Origin: an uncultured Methylococcaceae bacterium
GTDB taxonomy: Bacteria; Pseudomonadota; Gammaproteobacteria; Methylococcales; Methylomonadaceae
Length of the DNA: 20,746 nucleotides
Reading direction: 5' to 3'
NCBI GenBank assembly: GCA_903903365.1
Contig: CAIUYS010000387.1
Location: 1 to 20,746, forward strand
Under the pieces are notes generated by a model, which saw only the letters and a list, made by a program, of their open reading frames with translations, was not told the origin of the DNA and searched no databases. The stretch's first letter is position 1. Each line of letters begins with the position of its first letter. The position numbers and the translations under genes were made by a program. Of this stretch, positions 7,637 to 16,221 are shown piece by piece.

Positions 7637-10600
7637 ATGAGCCTAGTAAACACGCCAACCCAAAATCTGCTAGTTATTGACAGCCACGTTACCAACTGGC
7701 AAAGTTTAGCCAACGGTGTCGCACCAAACACTGCTGTGTTAATTCTTGACTCCGGCTCTGATGGACTGACGCAAATCAGCAATTACCTGGCGACTTTAAC
7801 CAACGCAGGGACACAAAATTTTGTACCACTGCAAAGCCTGCAAATTATTTCCCACGGCAGTGCGGGTAGTTTGTTACTAGGCTCAAGTACGATTTCGACG
7901 GGTAATTTAAGTTTCTATAGCAAACAACTGGCCAGTATAGGTAGCAACCTGACAGACACCGGAGATATTTTGCTGTACGGTTGTGACGTAGCCGCCGACA
8001 AACCCGGCCTGGATTTTATCAACCAGATTGCTGCGTTAACCAGTACTGATGTAGCGGCGTCGAATGATATAACAGGTTCAGAGACTTTAGGGGGCAATTG
8101 GCAATTAGAGGTTGCCGCGGGGACAATTGAATCAGCGCTGCCATTAAATACAGCAACGTTAAACAGCTATACAGGCATTCTTAATATCTCGGTTAATCTA
8201 GGTATTTCAGAACTGTTTATGTCAGCTTATGACTCTTCCAGTAAAAATACGTATTCATTCGATACCGGTTTGACTATTGATGCTTTCATAGCAGCTGCTA
8301 GTAGCGCTACTTATGCCTATACTCAGGATCTGTCTTTAGATACCAACTGGACATCTGGTTTTCTGGGTGCTGCCGGCTTTAATGCGGCGACTACTGTTTA
8401 TGCGCTTGCAGTAGCCAACGCTTATAACCCTGATGTTTTGCTGACATCAAGTGCAGTCGGTGGTTTGGCACCAGCTGATAACGATCAAGTTGTTAATACA
8501 TTTGTTGATAATATTAAAAGCCAAGCAGGTATGATTAATTATCAACTGACCGGTTCGTCTAAAGTGGTTAATGATGGTGGTGTAACAAATACCGGACAAT
8601 TTAATCAATTCGATACCGTATTTGGTAATCAAACAGGTGCTTCGATTTCTGGTGCTTACGGCTCTACTTTAGCTTTTTTCCATGAAAATCTTGTACTTAA
8701 TGAAGCGGGAGACGCATGGGTGGCAAACGTAAGTCAATTTGCTGGCTCATGGAAATTGACAGGCAACACCTTGTCTTTTGGTGCAGTAGGAAATCATGCG
8801 CCTACCGGTGTAGTCACCATCAACGGTACTGCGACCCAAAACCAGGTATTAACGGCCAACAACACGTTGGCAGATTTAGATGGCTTGGGTACGATCAGTT
8901 ACCAATGGTTGGCTGATGGCACGGCTATTAGCGGCGAAACGGCTTCAACACTGACGTTGGGTCAGGCACAGGTAGGCAAAACCATCACAGCTCAAGCTGA
9001 TTATACCGATCTACTCGGGACCACCGAAAAAATGACCAGCTCGGCAACTGCCAATGTGGTCAATGTTAATGATCTGCCTACCGGCACTGTGACAATCACC
9101 GGTATTGCAAAGCAAAACCAAGTATTAACAGCTACGAACACACTGGCAGATTTAGATGGCTTGGGTACGATTACTTACCAATGGTTGGCTGATGGCGTTG
9201 CCATTGACGGTGCTACAACTTCAACACTGACTTTGGATCAAGCGCAGGTCGGCAAAACCATCACGGTAAACGCCAGCTATACGGATCAACAAAATACTAC
9301 TGAAAGCATGAGTAGCTCGGCAACCAACGTGGTTAATTCCAATAATGCGCCCACCGGCACCGTCACCATCACTGGTACGGCTACCCAAAATGAAATACTG
9401 ACCGCTACCAATAACTTGGCGGATGTCGATGGTCTGGGTATTATCAGTTACCAATGGCTTGCAAATGGCACGGCCATTACCGGTGCAACTGCCGAAACAC
9501 TGACTTTGGGTCAGGCGCAAGTTGGCAAGGCGATAACCGTTCAAGCCGGTTATACCGACCTGCTGGGTACCTCTGAAAAGATGATCAGCTCTGCAACTGC
9601 CAATGTAGTCAATGTTAATGATGCTCCGACTGGTACAGTGACCATCACCGGTACGGCAACGCAAAACCAAATATTAACGGCAAGTAACAGTTTGGCGGAT
9701 GTCGATGGTCTGACTCCAAATACGATTACTTACCAATGGTTAGCGGATGGCGTAGTCATTGACGGTGCAATCAACACAACGCTGACTTTGGGTCAAGCGC
9801 AGGTGGGTAAGGCGATAACCGTTCAAGCCAGCTATACCGATCTGCTGAATACCGCTGAAAAGATGATCAGCTCGGCAACTGCCAATGTGGTCAATGTTAA
9901 TGATCTGCCTAGCGGTACTGTGACCATCAGCGGTACGGCAACGCAAAACCAAATACTGACCGCAAGCAATACGCTGGCGGATGTCGATGGCCTGAATCCA
10001 AATACGATTACTTACCAATGGTTGGCGGATGGCACGGCCATTAACGGCGCAACGGCTACAACACTGACTTTGGCTCAGGCGCAGGTGGGCAAAATCATCA
10101 CGGTTCAAGCCGGTTATACTGATTTACTGGGCGCCGCTGAAAGCGTTACCAGTTCTGCAACCAACAGCGTAATCCACGTGAACCATCTACCTACCGGTGC
10201 AGTCACCATCACAGGTATGGCTGCGCAAGACCAAACACTAACAGTTAACAGTGACTTGTTTGATGCTGATGGCTTGGGTACGATTACTTGCCAATGGTTT
10301 GCGGATGGCACAGCCATTACCGGCGCAACCTCTACAACACTGACTTTGGGTCAGGCGCAGGTGGGCAAAACCATCACTGTTAAAGCCGCTTATACCGATG
10401 GACAAGGCACCGCTGAAAGTGTAAGCAGTGCGGAAACTTCTGCGGTTGCCAATGTGAATGATTTACCAACGGGTACAGTCACCATCACCGGCACGGCCAC
10501 TCAAGGCCAAACGCTGACGGCAGCCAATACCTTGGCGGATCTTGACGGTCTGGTTACTCCTGCTTACCAATGGCTGGCAGGTGGTATAGCCATTGAAGGT

Positions 10601-12424
10601 GCAACGTCTGCAACACTGGTTTTGGCTCAAGCGCAAGTGGGCAAAGCCATCACGGTTAAAGCCGCTTATACCGATCTGTTGGGTAGCGCTGAAAATGTAA
10701 GCAGCACTGCAACCTCCACAGTAGTAGCAGTGAGCAATCTTAATCATGCACCAACGGGTACAGTCACCATCACCGGCACGGCTACACAAGGCAAGACTCT
10801 GACAGTAACCAATAAATTGACTGATGTCGATAGTCTGGGTACGATGGCTTACCAATGGCTGGCAGGCGGCATAGCCATTGACGGTGCAACGTCTGCAACA
10901 CTGGCCTTGAGCCAGGCGCAGGTTGGCAAAACCATCACTGTTAAAGCCGCTTATACCGATGGGCAAGGCACCGCTGAAAGTGTAAGTAGTAAGCCGACCA
11001 TCGCAGTAAAGAATGTCAATGATCCGCATACCGGTACAGTTACCATAACCGGCACCGCGACACAAAACCAAACGCTGACAGCAGCCAATAGTTTGGCAGA
11101 TGCTGATGGTCTGGGCACAATTGCTTACCAATGGCTGGCCAACGGCACCGCCATTAGCGGTGCAAAGGCTTCAACACTTACCTTGAACCAAGCGCAGGTG
11201 GGCAAGGCGATTACAGTTCAAGCCAGCTATACCGATGTATTGGGTACCGCTGAAAAAATGACCAGCTTATTACCAACTAGCAATGTGATCAATGCTAATG
11301 ATGCGCCTACAGGTCAAGTAACCATCACCGGCACGGCTACTCAAGGCAAAACTCTGACTGCAACCAATAAATTGGCTGATGCCGACGGTCTGGGTAAAAT
11401 TGCTTACCAATGGTTTGCAAATGACGAGGCCATTAGCGGTGCAACGGCTTCAAAACTAATCTTGGCTCAGGCGCAAGTGGACAAAACCATCACGGTTAAA
11501 GCCGCTTATACTGATTTACTGGGCACCGCTGAAAGTGTAAGTAGCGCTCCAACTCTCGCAGTAGTCAATGTTAACGATGCACCGACGCTGACCGCATTTG
11601 AATCAACCGTTGCCACCGGGGATGAAGACAGCCCGATTACCGTGACCTTTGCCGACCTGCAAGCTCAAGGTAATGAAGCGGATGTCGATAGCACAATTGC
11701 CGCTTTCGTCATTAAGGCGGTAAGTACCGGCAGCCTCAAAATCGGTACATCGGCAGAAACGGCAACGATATGGAATACGTCATCAAACAATACAGTTGAC
11801 GCCACTCATCAAGCTTTTTGGACACCGAAAGCCAATGCCAACGGCACTTTGAATGCGTTTACGGCAGTTGCCAAAGACGACAGTGGTTTGGTTTCTGCCA
11901 AAGCCATTCAGGCAAAAATCAATGTCTCGCCTGTACGCGATGATCTCAATTTAATAGGTAAGGCCGGGATCGATACCTTAAAGGGTGATAAAATCGATAT
12001 TGGTAGCTATGACACTTTGAACGGCTTGGCAGGCAACGATACCATCTCTGGTTTGGCGGGCAACGACATCCTCATCGGCGGTTTAGGCAAAGACACACTG
12101 ACAGGCGGCACCGGCAGAGATACTTTTGTCTTTAACACCAGCGCTGAAAGCGCCAAGGGTTCAGCTAAAGACATAATCAAGGACTTTACCCACAGCGAAG
12201 GTGACCAGATTGATTTGGCAGGTATCGATGCCAACACTACAATAACCGATAATCAGGGCTTTGATTATATTGGCGCAACAGCGTTCACCGGTGTGGCCGG
12301 TGAGTTGAATTATATCAATGGCATTCTTGCCGGTGATACCAATGGTGATGGGGTGGCCGATTTTGAAATTGCCGTTACCTTGGTAGGTAGCCCTTCGCTC
12401 GTCATTGAGGATTTTGTGCTGTAA
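7637..12424 (+). CDS. Giant DUF4347 / Ig-like repeat / RTX protein, predicted type I secreted adhesin
   Basis: This 1595-residue protein is probably exported and acts at the cell surface or outside the cell. Residues ~10-178 form a DUF4347 domain with IISHGSAG (His73) and LLYGCDVAAD (Cys116). Residues ~180-387 are unassigned. Residues 388-1314 are ten tandem Ig-like repeats of ~92 residues, with consensus PTGTVTITGTATQ...YQWLADG...QAQVGK. Residues ~1315-1440 resemble a cadherin-like segment. An RTX calcium block (GLAGNDTISGLAGNDILIGG and following, ~1463-1502) precedes an ~90-residue C-terminal domain ending IEDFVL, typical of T1SS signals. There is no Sec signal peptide, in line with T1SS export. 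Only two cysteines occur in the whole protein. ATG 7637 is preceded by a weak AAGAG. No ABC exporter, HlyD or TolC gene is nearby. Ligand and function are unknown. Confidence 0.9.
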   Translation: MSLVNTPTQNLLVIDSHVTNWQSLANGVAPNTAVLILDSGSDGLTQISNYLATLTNAGTQNFVPLQSLQIISHGSAGSLLLGSSTISTGNLSFYSKQLASIGSNLTDTGDILLYGCDVAADKPGLDFINQIAALTSTDVAASNDITGSETLGGNWQLEVAAGTIESALPLNTATLNSYTGILNISVNLGISELFMSAYDSSSKNTYSFDTGLTIDAFIAAASSATYAYTQDLSLDTNWTSGFLGAAGFNAATTVYALAVANAYNPDVLLTSSAVGGLAPADNDQVVNTFVDNIKSQAGMINYQLTGSSKVVNDGGVTNTGQFNQFDTVFGNQTGASISGAYGSTLAFFHENLVLNEAGDAWVANVSQFAGSWKLTGNTLSFGAVGNHAPTGVVTINGTATQNQVLTANNTLADLDGLGTISYQWLADGTAISGETASTLTLGQAQVGKTITAQADYTDLLGTTEKMTSSATANVVNVNDLPTGTVTITGIAKQNQVLTATNTLADLDGLGTITYQWLADGVAIDGATTSTLTLDQAQVGKTITVNASYTDQQNTTESMSSSATNVVNSNNAPTGTVTITGTATQNEILTATNNLADVDGLGIISYQWLANGTAITGATAETLTLGQAQVGKAITVQAGYTDLLGTSEKMISSATANVVNVNDAPTGTVTITGTATQNQILTASNSLADVDGLTPNTITYQWLADGVVIDGAINTTLTLGQAQVGKAITVQASYTDLLNTAEKMISSATANVVNVNDLPSGTVTISGTATQNQILTASNTLADVDGLNPNTITYQWLADGTAINGATATTLTLAQAQVGKIITVQAGYTDLLGAAESVTSSATNSVIHVNHLPTGAVTITGMAAQDQTLTVNSDLFDADGLGTITCQWFADGTAITGATSTTLTLGQAQVGKTITVKAAYTDGQGTAESVSSAETSAVANVNDLPTGTVTITGTATQGQTLTAANTLADLDGLVTPAYQWLAGGIAIEGATSATLVLAQAQVGKAITVKAAYTDLLGSAENVSSTATSTVVAVSNLNHAPTGTVTITGTATQGKTLTVTNKLTDVDSLGTMAYQWLAGGIAIDGATSATLALSQAQVGKTITVKAAYTDGQGTAESVSSKPTIAVKNVNDPHTGTVTITGTATQNQTLTAANSLADADGLGTIAYQWLANGTAISGAKASTLTLNQAQVGKAITVQASYTDVLGTAEKMTSLLPTSNVINANDAPTGQVTITGTATQGKTLTATNKLADADGLGKIAYQWFANDEAISGATASKLILAQAQVDKTITVKAAYTDLLGTAESVSSAPTLAVVNVNDAPTLTAFESTVATGDEDSPITVTFADLQAQGNEADVDSTIAAFVIKAVSTGSLKIGTSAETATIWNTSSNNTVDATHQAFWTPKANANGTLNAFTAVAKDDSGLVSAKAIQAKINVSPVRDDLNLIGKAGIDTLKGDKIDIGSYDTLNGLAGNDTISGLAGNDILIGGLGKDTLTGGTGRDTFVFNTSAESAKGSAKDIIKDFTHSEGDQIDLAGIDANTTITDNQGFDYIGATAFTGVAGELNYINGILAGDTNGDGVADFEIAVTLVGSPSLVIEDFVL
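8798..11578 (+). repeat. Ten in-frame tandem repeats encoding Ig-like domains
   Basis: Codons 388-1314 of the RTX gene consist of ten copies averaging ~278 bases, each beginning with (A/L)PTGTVTITGTATQ and ending VVNVND. Most differ at scattered positions, while blocks such as the TYQWLADG and QAQVGK segments are almost constant. Two sub-types alternate: one with ...EKMxSSATANVVNVND (copies 1, 3, 4 and, variant, 9) and one with TVKAAYTD...AES/ENVSS (6, 7, 8, 10). This implies duplication and exchange between copies. Copies 4 and 5 carry a two-residue insertion after DGL. Confidence 0.9.
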
Positions 12425-12462
12425 AACAAGTTATAAGGAGCACAGGGATGTGCCGCTTTGAC

Positions 12463-12497
12463 CGAAGGACACTAAGCTTTTTTCTTCGTGTCCTTCG
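12463..12497. terminator. Hairpin after the RTX gene, CACGAAG repeat family
   Basis: CGAAGGACACTAAG (12463-12476) and CTTCGTGTCCTTCG (12484-12497) pair with a single mismatch around a T-rich loop, 39 bases after the RTX stop codon. The sequence belongs to the same family as the longer copies at 19909-20167. It could terminate transcription of the RTX gene or block read-through from the convergent lipid operon, but no U tract follows the stem, so factor-independent termination is doubtful. Confidence 0.4.
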
Positions 12498-12503
12498 TGT
12501 TAT

Positions 12504-12664
12504 GCAGTATGCAGCCCCCAGAACCAGCCTAGCTCCCACGCTCCGGCGTGGGAATTCATGCGGTAACGCTCCAGCGTTGCGTGACGCGGGAGCGTTACTG
12601 GCGGCATTCCACGCCGGAGCGTGGGATCGATAGGGTGGGAGTTATTTATTGCGAGTTACCTAAA
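12504..12664 (+). repeat. Left arm of ~165-base inverted repeat around the CFA-DUF2878-DUF1295 segment
   Basis: This block is the reverse complement of 15299-15464 at roughly 90% identity. The match starts at GCAGTATGCAG, runs through CCCCCAGAACCAGCCT, two palindromic cores of the CCCACGCTCCGGCGTGGG type and a central GC-rich palindrome (AACGCTCCAGCGTTGCG), and ends in GTTATTTATTGCGAGTTACC. The other arm has a seven-base insertion after the GCAGTACGCAG motif. A 61-codon open frame across it is only repeat sequence. Confidence 0.85.
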
Positions 12665-12714
12665 GTAACAAATATTAATAGCTTATGGATAATAAGAAGT
12701 TATATCAATTAAGA

Positions 12715-13482
12715 TCAAGCCTCTGGCCACCATGGAAAAAAAAGACTGGTGGTTTTTTGGTACAAGCGATAATCGTCGCCTCGAGTGCGTAAGGCTTGTT
12801 GTTCGGTAAACGGAATTCCGGTAAAAAAATATAAAAAGCAAAACATGACTACGGGGGCCAGCCATAACCAGTATTGATAGTCACCGCCCCAACCCATCAG
12901 CGGGTAGGCAAACCAATGCAGCCATTCAAAAAAATAATTGGGGTGTCTTGAATATCGCCACCAGCCTTTTCGACAGGTTAAGCCACTATTTTTGGGATTG
13001 TTTCTAAAGTCGGATAATTGCTGATCGGCAGTGGTTTCGCCGTATAACGCTAAAACGGCAAGCAGCAAGGCGGCAATAACCAGTGGTGTTTGTGGCTGCG
13101 TGTTTTGTGCAACCGCCCAGAAAGGCAACGATAACAGGCAAATAAATCCGGCCTGCAATACAAAAAACAGCAAAAAACCTAGGTCAACACGGTCTTTCAT
13201 GGCATTACGCATCGCGTGATAGCGGCCATCTTCCGATTCTGATAACACGCGGCGCTGTAAATAAAAACCCAAGCGCAAAAACCAGCTAAAGGTCAGCAAC
13301 CCCAAACTTAATTTTAACCCTAACGGTGCCGAACCGGTTAAGGCATACCAAGGCCCTGCCAACATCATGCCATAAGCCCAGACAACATCAACAATACCGG
13401 CATTGGCGTGGTTTTTTTGCCAAAGCCAGGCCAATAACATGGCAGCTATACTAAACACGGCTACAACAGTCAGACTAAACAT
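12715..13482 (-). CDS. DUF1295 membrane protein, steroid 5-alpha-reductase-like
   Basis: This is a 255-residue polytopic inner-membrane protein of the DUF1295 family, related to the C-terminal domain of steroid 5-alpha reductases and isoprenylcysteine methyltransferases. About six to seven hydrophobic segments are visible (for example 5-20, 33-50, 57-75, 102-125, 132-148, 205-222). The family signature GWWRYSRHPNYF lies at 173-184, and the C-terminal DDYRLYQKTTSLFFPW is typical. These residues bind NADPH in characterised relatives. The substrate is not known; the operon points to a modified fatty acyl chain. It starts three bases after the DUF2878 stop codon and is the last gene of the operon, ending 50 bases from the inverted repeat. 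Confidence 0.85.
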   Translation of the reverse strand: MFSLTVVAVFSIAAMLLAWLWQKNHANAGIVDVVWAYGMMLAGPWYALTGSAPLGLKLSLGLLTFSWFLRLGFYLQRRVLSESEDGRYHAMRNAMKDRVDLGFLLFFVLQAGFICLLSLPFWAVAQNTQPQTPLVIAALLLAVLALYGETTADQQLSDFRNNPKNSGLTCRKGWWRYSRHPNYFFEWLHWFAYPLMGWGGDYQYWLWLAPVVMFCFLYFFTGIPFTEQQALRTRGDDYRLYQKTTSLFFPWWPEA

Positions 13483-13485
13483 ACT

Positions 13486-14016
13486 TTACGCCCCTTGTTT
13501 TATTTGTTTTAAATGGTTAGCCAGCCACAGTAATAACGGGATGCTAACCGCCCAACTTAAACTCAACACAACTACCCATAACCAGGATTCGCTGACAATA
13601 TCGACCGCTCCCAAACGTGCTGCGCCCAGATAAGATAAGGGGCAACTTAAACCGCTTAACACACCGGCAAGCAGTAATCGTGATTGTAACCAGGCCAAAG
13701 AATGATTAAGTGTTAAGGCCAAGCCCGCCCATAACAGCAAAATCCATAAAGGCGCTCGCCCGGATAAAGCAAAGTCGGGGGCAAATTTAATCCAATCCAA
13801 TTTTACCCAAGTGGTATCGAGTATTAGCCCTATTAGCAAGGCAACCAGCATTAACTGAAAGTCACCATAAACGCGTCTGGCTGGGCGAAATTCCCAGACT
13901 ATAAAGCCTGTCAGTAGAACCGGTGCCAGCCAAAATAGCTTCTCGGCGGCGCCAATAATAGCGCCAAACCATAGCGCCTGCATCCACAACATATTAATCC
14001 AGTTATTTAGCGTCAT
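13486..14016 (-). CDS. DUF2878 family membrane protein
   Basis: This predicted inner-membrane protein of 176 residues has about five to six hydrophobic helices (WMQALWFGAIIGA, LFWLAPVLLTGFIVW, LMLVALLIGLILDT, APLWILLLWAGLAL, LLLAGVLSGLSCPLSYLGAARLG, WLWVVVLSLSWAVSIPLLLWL). The GLILDTTWVKL and PLSYLGAARLGA segments fit DUF2878, a family found next to cyclopropane-synthase-like genes and DUF1295. Function is unknown. I chose the ATG at 14016 because it overlaps the end of the upstream methyltransferase gene by 14 bases. An in-frame ATG at 14073 would start deep inside that gene and add an unrelated hydrophilic stretch. Confidence 0.8.
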   Translation of the reverse strand: MTLNNWINMLWMQALWFGAIIGAAEKLFWLAPVLLTGFIVWEFRPARRVYGDFQLMLVALLIGLILDTTWVKLDWIKFAPDFALSGRAPLWILLLWAGLALTLNHSLAWLQSRLLLAGVLSGLSCPLSYLGAARLGAVDIVSESWLWVVVLSLSWAVSIPLLLWLANHLKQIKQGA

Positions 14017-15270
14017 AAACAGGTAACCATTGCTGACGACGATTGCCGGGTTTGGCCAGTAATAACTGCACATTGGAAATGGATTTTTCTTTAAAACCGC
14101 CTTCGCAGTAGCACAAATAAAATTCCCACATGCGAATAAACTCTTCGTTGTAACCCTGCGCTCTGACTTGATCCAGTGCTGCCATAAAGCGTTTGCGCCA
14201 ACTGTTTAAGGTCAGCGCGTAGCTTTCACCCTGATCTTCAAGATTAATCAACCGTAAATCCGTACAGAGTGAGGCGCTGGCGACAATCGCGCTGACACAG
14301 GGAATAAAGCTGCCGGGAAAAATATAACGCTTGATAAAATCCACACTTTTTAAGGCTTGGTAGTAGTAGCGGTCTTCGATGGTAATCGCCTGAATCAAGG
14401 CCAATCCGTTGGGTTTTAACAACGTCGCACATTGTTTTAAATAGGTATCCAGATAATGATGCCCTACGGCTTCTATCATTTCAATGGAAACCAGTTTGTC
14501 GTAACTGCCCTGTAAATCACGATAATCTTCCATCAACACGTGACTTGATCCGCTACGCCAGCATCGATAAGTCGTTGTTGGGCGGCCTGATATTGTTCTT
14601 TGGAAATAGTGGTCGTGGTTATTTTGCAGCCATAATTTTTAGCGGCATACGTCGCAAAACCACCCCAACCGGTGCCAATTTCCAGCACATGATCTTCCGG
14701 TTGCAAATGCAGTTTTTGGCAAATGCGCTCCAGCTTGGCGGTCGATGCTTGTTCCAATGTTAGGTCAGGCTGGTAAAAAGTGGCTGATGAATACATGCCG
14801 TGCTGATCCAAAAACAAGGCAAACAAATCATTGCCCAGATCATAATGCGCCGCTATATTTTTTTTGCTATTTTGTTGAGAGTTGCGATTAGCGAAATGCC
14901 AAAACTTAAGCAATTGATTGGCGAGTGTGGCCAAACCACCTTCCATGCTGTCGAGCAAATCCCGATTACGCACCAGTATTTGTATCACGCTGCACAAATC
15001 ATCGGCTTGCCAGCCCTGATCCATATAGGATTCTGCCGCACCGATAGAACCACCCAAAGCCACTTGACGATAAAAACTCATGTCCAGCACGTCAATTCTG
15101 GCTTGCAAACCATCATCGGCCTGAGTACCCAGTACAAAGTCCCCCAGAGGATCTGACACGGTTAACACCGCATTTTCCAGACGCGCCAGTTTATCCAGAA
15201 ACGCTTTACGTAACAGTAAATCTATTCGTGTCGGTTGTTTGCTTAATAACGTTTCAGTGATTGCATTCAT
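14003..15270 (-). pseudogene. cfa: Cyclopropane-fatty-acid-synthase-like methyltransferase, split by a frameshift
   Basis: This family uses S-adenosylmethionine to methylate or cyclopropanate double bonds in membrane phospholipid acyl chains. From ATG 15270 (MNAITETLLSKQPTR) the frame runs 245 codons with the family motifs AAHYDLGNDLF at 140-150, SSATFY, and the SAM-binding VLEIGTGWGG at 195-204. It then stops at TGA 14533-14535 straight after ADQVT. The rest (LMEDYRDLQGSYDKLVSIEMIEAVG to YLCYCEGGFKEKSISNVQ) continues in another frame to TAA at 14003. One base appears to be missing between 14538 and 14539: restoring it gives QVTLLMEDYRD, the family sequence, and a 422-residue protein. Both halves are otherwise intact, so the break is recent or an assembly error. 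An upstream in-frame start at 15384 lies in the repeat and is rejected. Confidence 0.8.
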
Positions 15271-15298
15271 AGTGTTCTCAATATTTTTATTCGGGTTG

Positions 15299-15464
15299 TT
15301 TAGGTAACTCGCAATAAATAACCACCCTATCGTTCCCACGCTCCGGCGTGGGAATGCCGCCAGTGACGCTCCCGCGTCACGCAACGCTGGAGCGTTGCCG
15401 GATGGATTCCCACGCCGGAGCGTGGGAACCAGGCTGATCCTGGGGGTTATCTTCTGCGTACTGC
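15299..15464 (-). repeat. Right arm of ~165-base inverted repeat, inside the lipid operon
   Basis: This is the reverse complement of 12504-12664 (about 90% identity), placed between the DUF1365 stop codon (the repeat ends five bases away) and the cfa-like start codon (28 bases away). It contains two copies of the CCCACGCTCCGGCGTGGG palindrome flanking a GC-rich palindromic centre, so the RNA of the operon would fold strongly here. Together the arms enclose 2.6 kb with three genes. Confidence 0.85.
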
Positions 15465-15468
15465 CTTA

Positions 15469-16221
15469 TCAGGGGTGCCCATAAAAAGGCACACCTTTTA
15501 GCCATAAGCGTAAGGCTTGCCAATAAATAGAAATGACGACTGATAAGGTCAAAAAAGGATAACGCAAAGGTAAATTCTGCATCGCAGCGCGGGTCATTGG
15601 CTGTGCTTTTAGTTGTAAGGTCGCGTCAAAACAGCAATCATCATCCTGTTGTAACTGGATATGAATGGTCAAGGCTGATTGATGCAAACTAAACTGCCAA
15701 CGGTAATGTTGCTGCATGGGCATAAACGGCGAAACATGAAAGGCTTTATCAAATTCAAACAGCCATTTGTTTTTAGAGGCGGTATTTTCGCCAGCGTCCA
15801 GTACGTAGCAGTAGCGTTCATTCCAGGGCGTATTATTGATATCAGCGAGAATAAAACGGGGCTGCTCGCTACCGTCAGGAAAACAAAAATAAAAACTCAC
15901 CGGATTAAAAGCAAAGCCCAGAAATCGCAAATGCGTCAACAGACAAATTCGCCCGTTAAAATCTGTTCCGGTATGCTCTTTAATACGATTTTTTACCTCG
16001 TCAGATAAATCCTGCTGAGCATCCCCCAGATAATCCTTACGATAAAAACCAACCAAATTAAAACGTTCCAAAGACCAAAAAGGGCTTATTGCCATTACCT
16101 GATCCAGCTCAGCAAGATCCAGCCAACTCATAAAAACCGGATATCTAAAGGCATGTTTTTTGGGCAGATAACGGCGATGACGAACCCAGCCCTGAAATAA
16201 TCGGCTGTTTAGCGCAGTCAT
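15469..16221 (-). CDS. DUF1365 family protein of lipid-modification operon
   Basis: This is a 250-residue DUF1365 protein. The opening RLFQGWVRHRRYLPKKHAFRYPVFMSWLDL is diagnostic, as are LLTHLRFLGFAFNPVSFYFCF, the WNERYCYVL segment, KAFHVSPFMPM and the C-terminal LRLWLKGVPFY. No enzyme activity has been firmly assigned that I know of. The family is almost always encoded beside an FAD-dependent oxidoreductase and a CFA-like methyltransferase, in clusters linked to singlet-oxygen or light responses and to unusual fatty acids in some proteobacteria. The ATG overlaps the stop codon of the FAD gene by four bases (ATGA). A weakly hydrophobic segment near 215-238 may associate with the membrane. 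Confidence 0.9.
   Translation of the reverse strand: MTALNSRLFQGWVRHRRYLPKKHAFRYPVFMSWLDLAELDQVMAISPFWSLERFNLVGFYRKDYLGDAQQDLSDEVKNRIKEHTGTDFNGRICLLTHLRFLGFAFNPVSFYFCFPDGSEQPRFILADINNTPWNERYCYVLDAGENTASKNKWLFEFDKAFHVSPFMPMQQHYRWQFSLHQSALTIHIQLQQDDDCCFDATLQLKAQPMTRAAMQNLPLRYPFLTLSVVISIYWQALRLWLKGVPFYGHP

Noticed and set aside
9221..11131. Three minus-strand open frames (149, 122 and 222 codons) rich in Cys, Arg and Gly inside the RTX gene
   Set aside because: They are the antisense reading of the tandem Ig-like repeats: periodic, cysteine-rich, without ribosome sites, and fully explained by the plus-strand gene.
12448..12633. 61-codon plus-strand open frame after the RTX gene
   Set aside because: It is translation of the CACGAAG hairpin and the inverted-repeat arm; such frames recur wherever the repeat occurs.
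15271..15384. N-terminal extension of the CFA-like protein by 38 residues
   Set aside because: The added residues translate the inverted repeat; the ATG at 15270 begins the family-like sequence.
12504..15464. Considered as an insertion sequence or transposon
   Set aside because: No transposase lies between the arms and no target-site duplication could be seen; the enclosed genes are the natural continuation of the operon.
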